Assembly: GCA_907163345.1 (NCBI GenBank)
Contig: CAJQUN010000032.1
Span: 4,626,424 to 4,690,423 of the forward strand
Length of the DNA stretch: 64,000 bases
From: Haberlea rhodopensis
Lineage: Eukaryota; Streptophyta; Magnoliopsida; Lamiales; Gesneriaceae
Direction of reading: 5' to 3'
In this document: piece by piece, positions 55,061 through 64,000 of the stretch
Position numbering within the stretch: the stretch's first letter is position 1
How the letters are laid out: each line of letters begins with the position of its first letter
Notes under the pieces: model-generated
Seen by the model: only the letters and a program-made list of their open reading frames with translations
Databases searched by the model: none
Told to the model about the DNA's origin: nothing
Translations under genes and position numbers: made by a program

Positions 55061-56200
55061 TGACTGTAGAAGAATCAGTTCATGTAGTGTTTGATGAATC
55101 CTTATGTATTAAGGGCAACAAGGAATTAATTCAAAATCAGATGGAAAATATCTATCTCGAAGCTAACAGTGATGATGAGATTGTAGCTAATAGGTCAAGA
55201 GGCAATCCACCGGAACCTGAAGTACCAGATAGACAGGATCAAGGCACTAACGTTCTTCCAGATCGAGCCGATCCGGAGGTTTTGAACCTTAATATTAAAA
55301 CAGATGCTGATAATGTCACCTCTACTAATCCATCTGGACCAGATTATACAGAATCAAGCTATCAATGGACAAAGAGGCATCCACCTGATCTAGTAATTGG
55401 AAGTCCTTCTGCACCCATAAGAACCAGAGGACAGATGATGGATGAATTCACTCACGCCGCTTTTATATCTAATCTGGAACCCAAACAGATTAATGAAGCT
55501 TTGACTGATTATAACTGGATAAAGGCCATGCATGAAGAGCTTAACCAATTTGAACAAAATCAAGTCTGGAGAATAACCCCCAGGCCAAGTGGTCTGCCTG
55601 TTATTGGAACCAGATGGGTTTCATAAACAAGTTAGACGCAGATGGAGTAGTGGTTAGAAACAAGGCCAGACTGGTGGCACAAGGCTTCAGACAAGAAGAA
55701 GGAATCGACTTCGATGAATCTTTTGCACCAGTCGCCAGAGTTGAAGCCATCCGAATATTTCTTGCATTTGCTACTTTTAAAAACTTCAAAGTATATCAAA
55801 TGGACGTAAAGAGTGCTTTTCAAATGGTAAGCTTCAGGAGGAAGTCTACATTGAGCAACCTCCTGGATTTCAAAACCACTCATTTCCAGATCATGTATAT
55901 CTACTGAATAAAGCAGTATATGGACTGAAACAAGCTCCAAGAGCATGGTATGATACTCTATCTCAATTTCTTCTGAACCACGATTTTCAGATCGGCTCAG
56001 TGGATAAAACGTTATTTAAATTTATTAAAGGGGAACCTACCTTATTAGTTCAAATCTATGTTGATGATATTATTTTTGGGTCAACTAACCCCAAACACTA
56101 CAAGAAATTCTCTAAGTTAATGCAGGGACAGTTTGAAATGAGTATGATGGGAGAATTGTCATTCTTCCTGGGTCTTCAAGTCAAACAGCTCAATAAAATG
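55060..56200 (+). pseudogene. SIRE-like reverse transcriptase (broken)
   Basis: Open pieces at 55060-55626, 55614-55907 and 56000-56200 carry RT motifs: NQVWRITPRP..GTRWV, RLVAQGFRQEEGIDFDESFAPVARVEAIR, YGLKQAPRAWYDTL near 55920, and the catalytic YVDDIIFGS near 56058, then LGLQVKQL. Frameshifts lie near 55620 and 55830. Plus-strand homology stops abruptly at about 56201. Confidence 0.83.
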
Positions 56201-56735
56201 ATGTCTGATATCAATATGCTTTGTTCGAGAGTGCAACACTGGATTATACGTTATAGCAATGGTACTAGTGTTGTCACAAAATATTGGAGACTCAACAGCT
56301 TGAATGCCATAGTCTCTGAGCTGATGTTGAATCCAGAGCATTTGAGCGCAACAGCTTCCAGTGGCAAGATATTCCGCCTCAGCTGTAGATGTGGCAATTG
56401 AAGTTTGCTTCTTGCTAAACCATGAGATCAATCTTTCACCTAGAAATTGACAGGTTCCACTGGTGCTCTTGCGATCAATCTTACACCCTGCATAGTCAGC
56501 GTCTGAATATCCAACTAAACTGAAATTAGAATCTTTGGGATACCAAAGACCAACGTTCTGAGATCCTTTTAGGTATTTAAGAATGTGCTTAGCAGCAATA
56601 AAATGTGATTTCTTTGGATCAGACTGAAATCTAGCAGATATGCAAACCGAAAACATAATATCGGGTCGGCTCGCTGTAAGATATAATAGCGATCGAATCA
56701 GACCTCGATACATGGTTACCTCAACAGCTGTTCCC
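56201..56735 (-). pseudogene. Inverted RT end/RNase H segment of the SIRE-like element
   Basis: On the minus strand this piece reads from TMYRGLIRSLLYLTASRPD through YSDADYAGCKIDRKSTSG (RNase H catalytic Asp) to TAEAEYLA and SRTKHIDIRHHF, the normal order of copia RNase H. The flanking RT and the final tail (ADIFTKPLPEAKFNYF at 56745-56800) are on the plus strand. The segment has therefore been flipped in place, with some coding sequence lost at both junctions. Confidence 0.88.
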
Positions 56736-56923
56736 CCGACCAGCAAGCAGCAGACATTTTCACCAAACCACTCCCTGAGGCTAAGTTTAATTATTTTCGT
56801 CAAATTCTTGGCTTAATAGATTTATCTTGATATTTTAGAGGTATCTTTAATTTTGCTTTAAAGATTGTATACTGGCACAGATCGATAATACAACGATCAG
56901 AAAGACATAGACCGGTCCGAACT
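56736..56923 (+). pseudogene. SIRE-like pol C-terminus and flank
   Basis: The plus strand reads DQQAADIFTKPLPEAKF and ends in a TAG near 56816, the standard end of copia RNase H. About 100 bp of non-coding sequence follow to the insertion of Angela-like copy 2. Confidence 0.8.
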
Positions 56924-58416
56924 TGTAAGTAACCCCATGAGCATACAGCGCAGCGGAATAAAATTTTGGGATTACAAACCAGCGATCTATACATAGGGAT
57001 TCATATCGGATTAGAGAATTACAAGTGTCTTACCCTTGTAGCGCGTTTGAAGCAGAATCCACGGAGCTGCACCACGTCCTACGCCTTCTCCGAGTCACTA
57101 AGCAAAACTCGATTGGTTTTGCCTCAACGGTATCCACACGATCAAATCGGGTGAAGGGATGGATTAATAACACGTTGCTAGACAAGTTATTAATCCGATA
57201 CACGAAGCTAACTCGATTCACAATCGAAGATGGCACGAAAAACCACCAAGAACCACACGGCTATGATAGAGCCGAGAGTTCAACTTGGTGCGGCCGAGAG
57301 CTTCCTTTGGGTGGCTAGGTTTTGTTCTTTTGATCTTGTCTTTCTAATTAAAAACCTTGCAATCATATTAAATATGATTAATTAAAGGCTTTCTTAAAGC
57401 TTCATGGGCTTAAGCCCATGATTTAATTAATCCTTATGATTATTAATTAAGACTCCTCTTAATTATTTAATTCATCCCATGAATTTAATTTCCCTTCTCG
57501 ATTTAATCTTTTGTGCGACCCGATAGGATCTCGTAATGTTGGCAGTGACATAAAATCTCATTTTATGTCGCAAGCATCGAGCGGTATCTAGCAACACATC
57601 GATGCTACCCAAATTACGAGAATGTCAATGACTCGACATAACCTTTAGAACTTGTGATAATATTAATCATGTAACTTAATCCCTTTGTCCTTTTTGTTTT
57701 GATTGAACACGAGTCATGGAATAGTCATACTCGTATATTCAATCTTCATTTCTTGATCCCCAAGTAGAACTAGAATAAACGAATAAGCTCGATATCTCAT
57801 ATCGACTCATTCGAGCATGGCCATGCATTTTAGTTCTCACTTGATCAAGGGCCAAACACATCTCCTGTTATATAGGAGGGACAAATCCTATCTCGATCAG
57901 TCAACATCCCTCTACATAATTCGTAGTGTATCCAATAGTCGCCTTTATAGTATACCCTGTTACGGGTAACGTTTGACGATATCAAGATACATAACTCCTT
58001 ATGTTGGGATCTCTGATGATCACAAGTCGTAAGGATTACATACATTATTATCACTATGAGAATTGCATATGACGATCATATAACTATCCATGTTGCATTC
58101 TCATGGTGGGTCTGTCCAGTACATCGTTCTCTAACATGTACCCATATGTTGATTTGATATCTCATATCAATGAACAATTCATCGATCAACATATACTAGT
58201 CTCTACGTGTTATCATTATCCCCTTTCATGATAATACTTGACTAGGGACATCTTTAAGAATAATACAATATTATTCTAAGGACATTAACATATATATTAA
58301 TTCACAATGCACAGTTAAAAGAATAATATACAATAATGAATTGCCATTCATAAAACCATAAACATTGTATGTCTTAAACAATCATCTAATGACTTGTCTT
58401 AGGGCATATCCCAACA
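56924..58416 (-). repeat. 3' LTR of Angela-like copy 2 (1493 bp)
   Basis: It starts TGTAAGTAACCCC and ends CCCAACA, matching 1866-3365. It lies between the SIRE-like remnant and a polypurine tract. Confidence 0.9.
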
Positions 58417-58432
58417 AATCTCCCACTTGCAC
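58417..58432 (-). promoter_or_regulatory. Polypurine tract of Angela-like copy 2
   Basis: The minus strand reads GCAAGTGGGAGATT directly before the LTR start. The pol stop codon (TCT TAG) lies at its upstream edge. Confidence 0.85.
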
Positions 58433-60405
58433 TAAGACCACTCAGACATATACCTAATGCCTAGAGATCTAGTATGACGATCATGCTTCTGCTGTGACAG
58501 CGGCTTCGTCAATGGGTCAGATACATTATCATCTGTTGGTACTTTGCATATTTTAACATCTCCCCTTTCAACGATTTCTCGAATGAAATGGAAACGCCTA
58601 AGTATGTGCTTGGATCTTTGGTGAGATCTTGGTTCCTTAGCCAATGCGATCGCTCCATTGTTGTCACAATAGAGTTCTATCGGATCTTTAATGCTAGGCA
58701 CCACTCCCAGTTCAGAAATGAACTTCCTCATCCAAACAGCTTCCTTTGCTGCATCCGAGGCAGCAATATACTCAGCTTCCGTTGTAGAATCGGCTACTGT
58801 TTCTTGCTTTGAACTCTTCCAGCTCACAGCACCTCCATTTAGGCAATACACATATCCAGATTGCGATCGAAAATCATCTTTGTCGGTTTGGAAGCTAGCA
58901 TCAGTGTAACCCATTACATTGAGCTCTTCCTCACCTCCATAAATCAAGAATGTATCCTTAGTCCTTCTCAAGTACTTCAGGATGTTCTTGACAGCAATCC
59001 AGTGACCTTCACCTGGATCAACTTGATATCTGCTCGTCATGCTCAAAGCATACGATACATCGGGACGAGTACATATCATGGCATACATGATAGATCCAAC
59101 AGCTGACGCGTATGGAATCTTGCTCATGCGTTGTCTCTCATCTGGTGTTGAAGGACATTGTTCCTTCGAGAGATAAATACCATGTGTCATAGGCACGAAT
59201 CCTTTCTTGGATTCTTGCATGCTAAACCTTTTAAGCACCTTGTCTATGTATGTACTTTGACTTAGACCAAGAAGCCTTCTCGATCTATCTCTATAGATCT
59301 TGATTCCTAATACATAGGTGGCTTCTCCTAAGTCTTTCATCGAAAAGCAATTCCCTAGCCAAATCTTTACAGATTGCAAGGCAGGGATATCATTTCCAAT
59401 AAGAAGTATGTCATCTACATACAACACTAGGAAAATGATTACGCTCCCACTGACCTTCTTGTAGACACAAGGTTCATCTTCGTTTTTGATAAAACCAAAC
59501 TCTTTGATTGCATCATCAAAACGAAGATTCCAACTCCGAGAAGCTTGCTTCAATCCATAAATGGATCGTTGTAACTTGCATATCTTTCCAGCATCCTTTG
59601 GATCGACAAAACCCTCGGGCTGTGTCATGTACACATCCTCGAGCAGATTTCCATTAAGGAAAGCTGTTTTGACATCCATCTGCCAGATTTCATAATCATG
59701 AAATGCAGCTATTGCAAGTAATATCCTTATGGATTTAACCATGGCCACTGGTGAAAAGGTTTCATCATAGTCAATACCATGAATTTGTTTGAATCCTTTT
59801 GCAACCAGCCGACCTTTATAGGTTTGTACGTTACCATCCATATCGGTCTTTTTCTTGAAAATCCATTTGCACCCTATGGGTCGTACCCCTTCAGGTGGAT
59901 CAACCAAAGTCCATACTTGGTTTGCATACATGGATTCCATCTCAGATTTCATGGCCTCTTGCCATTTCTCAGAATCATTGCCCATAATAGCTTGTTGATA
60001 AGATGACGGCTCATCCTCATCAATAAGTAGTAAGTCACCTTGTTGAGTCACAAGAAATCCATATCTCTGTGGCTCCCGGTGTTCTCTTACAGACCTACGC
60101 TGGGCTTGTGTCTCTTGAGCAGGTACTTCTTCCACAACAGCTTGTGGTGCCTGCTCTGTTTCCATCTCAATCTCAGGTTCAGTGTTTTCTTGTGGTTGAA
60201 CTTCACTAAGTTCTATTTTTCTCCCACTGGTTTTTCTAGAAATAAATTCTCTTTCAAGAAATACACCAGTCCGAGCAACAACTACTTTGTTCTCGGTGGG
60301 ATAATAGAAATAGTACCCTTTCGTTTCCTTAGGATACCCCACAAATAAACACTTATCAGATTTGGGTCCAAGTTTGTTAGTGGTGTGACGTCTAACGAAA
60401 GCCTC
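58432..60405 (-). pseudogene. Angela-like copy 2: RT and RNase H part of polyprotein
   Basis: Open for 636 codons (60342-58432) and in the same frame as the upstream part. Motifs in order: integrase C-terminal region (GYPKETKGYYFYYP), RT with RLVAKGFKQIHGIDYDETFSP near residue 180, MDVKTAFLNG, YGLKQASRSW, the catalytic YVDDILLIGND near residue 310, and RNase H with GYTDAS near residue 500, TEAEYIA and the closing SDPLTKPL. It is complete to its natural stop. It is cut off from gag/integrase only by the TGA at 60406-60408. Confidence 0.9.
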
Positions 60406-62394
60406 TCAACCCCAAATCTTCATAAAAGACATACTAGGACGCTTCCCAGTCCATATCTCATATGGTGTCTTTTCCACTGATTTAGATGGAACACGGTTCA
60501 GTAAGAAAATTGCTGTTTCTAGAGCGTGTCCCCAAAACGATATCGGAAGATCTGCATGACTCATCATTGATCTAACCATGTCTAACAAGGTTCGATTTCT
60601 CCTCTCGGATACACCATTCCATTGTGGAGTATACGGAGGAGTGAGTTGTGGGACTATCCCACACTCCTTTAGATAGTCATGAAACTCTTGGCTTAAGTAT
60701 TCACCTCCTCGATCTGATCGAAGGATTTTGATACTTTTGCCAAGTTGGTTTTGTACTTCATTCTTGAAATCTTTGAACTTTTCAAAGGTTTCATGTTTAT
60801 GTTTCATTAGGTACACATACCCATATCTACTGAGGTCATCAGTAAATGTAACGAAGTATTGAAAACCACCTCTAGCTTGCGTACTTATTGGTCCACATAC
60901 ATCACTATGTATTAGTCCCAATAAAACATTTGCCCTTTCAACATGTCCCTTGAAAGGGGCTTTAGTCATCTTGCCCATTAAACAAGATTCGCATGTTTCA
61001 TATGATTCAAAATCAAATGAATCTAATACTCCATCCTTATGAAGTTTAGATATGCGGTTCTCGTTTATGTGGCCCAAGCGACAGTGCCAGAGATAAGTCG
61101 GATTACAATCATTATTTTTAATCCTTTTAGTATTTATGTTATAGATAGGCATATCAAGATTTAATACATAAAGACCATTCACCATTTGTGCACTAGCATA
61201 AAACATATCATTTAAATAAATAGAACAACAATTGTCCTTTATTATAAATGAAAAACCATACTTGTCTAAACAAGAAATAGAAATAATGTTTTTAGTAATT
61301 GAAGGCACAAAATAACAGTCTTTTAAAATCAACGATAAACCAGAAGGTAAAGCTAAATGATAATCTCCTATAGCTAATGCAGCAACTCTTGCTCCATTTC
61401 CAACTCGGAGATCAACTTCACCTTTTGCCAATGTCCTACTCCTTTTGAGATCCTGCACATTTACACAAATGTGAGATCCACATCCAGTATCTAATACCCA
61501 AGATGAAAAAGTAGATAAATTGACTTCTATAACAAAAATACCTGAAGCGGAAGTCACACTTCCTTTCTTTAGATCCTCCAGATATACTTTGCAGTTTCTT
61601 TTGCAATGGCCGGTCTCACCGCAATGGAAACAGTTCCCTTCCTTTGCTATCCCTCCCTTTGGTTTCAGTGCATGAGACTTTGGCTTAGATTTAGCAAAGA
61701 CCTTCTTTGCTTTCTTGTTGCCTTTAGCTTTGGCCCTTCCTTTGCCCTTATTCACAATAAGGACATTTGTGGCCTTAGTCTTCTTAGTATTTGCTTCATA
61801 TGTTCTCAACATACCAAGCAATTGTGGTAAAGTCTTTTCCATGTCAGTCATATTGTAATTTACTACAAATTGACTGAAGCTTTCAGGCAACGATTGCAAG
61901 ATCACATCGGTGGCCAACTCTTGGTCCAATGGAAAACCCAGCTTGTCCAGATTCTCAATGTACCCAATCATCTTGAGTACATGAGTTCCAACCAAGCTTC
62001 CTTCTACCATCCTGCACTGGAATAACGCTTTAGAGACGTCATACCTCTCTTGTCTAGCTTGCTGTTGGTACAACTGCTTTAAGTGTTCGATCATATCGAA
62101 CGCCTCCATTTCCTCATGTTGCTTCTGAAGCTCAGAGTTCATGGTGGCAAGCATGAGGCACCCAACATCAAGTGCGTCACTCTGATGCTTCTTGTAAGCA
62201 TCTTTTTCAGCTCTTGTAGCTGTTAGGGGAGGTTCTTCAGCGAGTAAGGGTTCCTCTAGGACATATTGTTTCTTTTCTTGTTTGAGGACTATCCTCAAGT
62301 TCCTATGCCAGTCTAGGAAATTCGTCCCATTTAATTTGTCCTTCTCAAGGACCGATCGCAGTGATAAAGTGCTAGTAACGTTGTTAGTTGCCAT
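60406..62394 (-). pseudogene. Angela-like copy 2: gag, protease and integrase (ends at nonsense codon)
   Basis: 662 codons from ATG 62394. Gag domain (residues 1-210, UBN2-type), CCHC knuckle CFHCGETGHCKRNC (255-268), protease DTG (302-304), GAG-pre-integrase HHCC finger (437-472), integrase core with D498 (HSDVCG), D561 (RSDRGGEY) and E597 (NGVSERRNR). The frame ends at MKIWG followed by TGA, where copia integrases continue. The TGA is the only break in the polyprotein. Every catalytic residue I can check is present. Confidence 0.92.
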
Positions 62395-64000
62395 GGATAT
62401 CTACAATATAAATATGCAAAATAAGTTTATGATTTAAATCATTTATGTCTTATATTAAATGATACTCCCACTATTTTGTTTGAAAAATATCAACCCTCGA
62501 AACTTTTAGTGGGCCAAGATCCATATTTCGCCTAATCTTGAGTTAGCTTTGGCTAATCGCCCAAGACTCGGTTATTTAGGTAGACAACACTTTGTCAATT
62601 ACATCACATATAATTCTTGGATAGTTGGACGAACAACGCTTTGTTCAATTCATCAAATGAATTAAAATACAACCCATGCCTCTAGGTTCCCAATCCTATT
62701 GAGATAACCTAGTTAAGTCGTACCCAATTAAAGTATGACGGATATCACTTTTATCCTTTCGCGCCTTACTAAGATTGCCATGGTGCTTTGCTTTGGCAAA
62801 CCCACACATGTACAATCGAAGTTATTGACGAGTACTTTTATTTGGAAGGCATCTAAAACTTAATATTTTAGAGGGATTTATTGATCTCATGATTAATTTG
62901 ATAATTTAAAATATGTCCACTACATATAGTTGTATACATATCTACATATATGTGTAATACTATTATCAAACTAAAACATAAGATAAATCATGCATCAACA
63001 TACATAATTAAAACGTGACATGGTTATAGCCCCTACTAATGAGTTTCTCAAGCCAATGAGAAACTCCTATGAGTCAACCTAAGGTAACTTCATAAGCTCC
63101 TTCCTTTGGCTCCAATTTGTGAATGGCCTCCTCATCCCGGCACGATGCTCCATCTTCATTGATCACCATCAATAAAATAAACTACACTATTTACAAGATA
63201 TAGAATTCCTCGATTCACATTCGAGGGGAACATAGGGGAGGGATTACATTTAGAATAAAATAGAGAAAGGCACGACTCGCAGGTCGTATTATAAATTACA
63301 ACCATTCACAAATCCTATCTAATAGGTCAAAGGGCTATAACCACGCACCATGCTCAAACAACACATAAAGCATGCATTAACATTTAATTAATTAAATTCT
63401 AAACATTTTAAATTTAATTGTAATTAAAACTGTAATATAATTTTTGAAAAATTATCGTACGCTCGGGACATCACATGCCACGAACTAAAGCGACTAAAAC
63501 ACGAACCACCATGGTTCGAACCAAAACCCACGGCTGGACCAATAGTGGGCCTAGGGTTCGAAACCCTAGCCCATGGCCGAGCCATGGTCCATGCGGCGGC
63601 TTGGGTGCGGCGCTGCTAGGGTTCCAAACCCTAGCCGCCTTGCACCATGTTGATTCTATCGAGCCAACTTGCACCTTTTCAATACTTTATCGAGCCAATA
63701 GAGTTCAAAACCCTAGATAGTGCGACGGCTTGACCCATGCTCGAGCCAGGGTCCGAACCCTAGCCCTTAAGCGGCGGCCGAGAGGCTTATGTGACTAGGG
63801 TTCAAAACCCTAGCCTATTGGAAGCGGCGGCCGAGCCATGGTGACTAGGGTTCGAAACCCTAGCACCTAGGTGGCGTCGGCCGTGAGCCATACTCGAGCT
63901 AATGTTCCGGTTTTTGATCACGAATTATGATATATTTCGATCCGTCAATTATATCATATATATTATCATACGATGATTTTCACAAAATCGATTTTTCCAT
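62395..64000 (-). other. Leader of Angela-like copy 2 with palindromic array
   Basis: Matches 116-1750 of copy 1. The GC-rich array of CTAGGGTT..AACCCTAG inverted repeats is at about 63545-63870 with six or more units. Unit order and spacing differ from copy 1, so the array varies between copies. No coding sequence. Confidence 0.78.

Larger units (their letters stand above)
50674..56923 (+). mobile_element. SIRE-like copia element, 3' end cut by Angela-like copy 2
   Basis: 5' LTR 50674-51803, primer site, gag, protease, integrase, RT and RNase H in copia order on the plus strand. A segment of RNase H is inverted. The long gag with an acidic C-terminal extension and the LTR with a C-run near its end fit the SIRE/Maximus lineage. 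There is no 3' LTR in the window: Angela-like copy 2 begins at 56924, shortly after the pol stop. Many stops and frameshifts; inactive. Confidence 0.85.
56924..64000 (-). mobile_element. Angela-like copia element, copy 2 (5' LTR beyond window)
   Basis: Minus strand: 3' LTR 56924-58416, polypurine tract, RT/RNase H, integrase, protease, gag (start 62394), and leader to the right edge. One TGA interrupts an otherwise open polyprotein. RT/RNase H motifs (VMGYTDASFQTDKDDFRSQS, SWKSSKQETVADSTTEAEYI) are typical of the Angela/TAR group. It inserted just past the pol end of the SIRE-like element. The 5' LTR and primer site should follow right of the window. Confidence 0.9.

Noticed and set aside
1..64000. 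Angela-like sequences at both ends as the two ends of one giant element
   Set aside because: Both ends contain the same leader and gag start with differing indels, and the internal order (one 5' end, one 3' LTR with pol) requires two separate elements.

Overview
This window looks like nuclear DNA from a flowering plant, and almost all of it is nested LTR retrotransposons. The organism call rests on the element types: Ty3/gypsy of the Tekay (chromodomain), Tat (second RNase H) and Athila (tRNA-Asp primer site) types, Ty1/copia of the Angela/TAR-like and SIRE-like types, and fragments of a plant mitochondrial-carrier (NAD+ transporter-like) gene. The species cannot be read from this sequence. 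I found no rRNA, tRNA or CRISPR locus.

Layout. 1-3365: 5' end of an Angela-like copia element on the minus strand (gag start, long leader, 5' LTR), inserted in the 5' LTR of Tekay-1. 3366-10813: the rest of Tekay-1 (plus strand, broken gag-pol, 3' LTR), which itself sits inside a Tat element. 10814-17627: Tat RT-RNaseH-second RNaseH-integrase, a 20-unit minisatellite, an antisense ORF region and the start of a probable LTR. 17628-34811: a rearranged minus-strand Tekay-B complex. From left to right it holds a truncated gag A, LTR A, pol, an inserted Athila-like deletion derivative (24281-31412, target duplication CGAAG), gag B and LTR B. 34812-36023: the Tat element again, with 761 bp duplicated from the left side. 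36032-37999: a solo LTR with target duplication GGGGA. 38005-42361: the only host-like stretch, with a decayed NAD+-carrier-like gene, a fold-back element, a LINE tail, a copia LTR remnant and a possible first exon. 42362-50673: element D, a non-coding relative of Tekay whose 3' LTR holds a small solo LTR and is cut by the next element. 50674-56923: a SIRE-like copia element with an internal inversion. 56924-64000: a second Angela-like copia element (minus strand), nearly complete but for one nonsense codon.

No element shows an intact autonomous polyprotein. The second Angela-like copy comes closest. Several families carry non-coding structure that ordinary LTR annotation does not explain. 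Three LTR families from two gypsy lineages carry arrays of 6-8 copies of the 12-bp palindrome GCGATCGATCGC. These arrays share almost the same spacing (about 21, 41, 21, 31 or 20, 21, 50, 21 bp), close to whole helical turns, although the spacer sequences differ. The Tekay-type LTRs also share a predicted intron inside the LTR. In three of the four families this intron holds arrays of short hairpin units, with a different stem sequence in each family. I judge the palindrome arrays and the hairpin arrays to be the best candidates here for an undescribed regulatory system.
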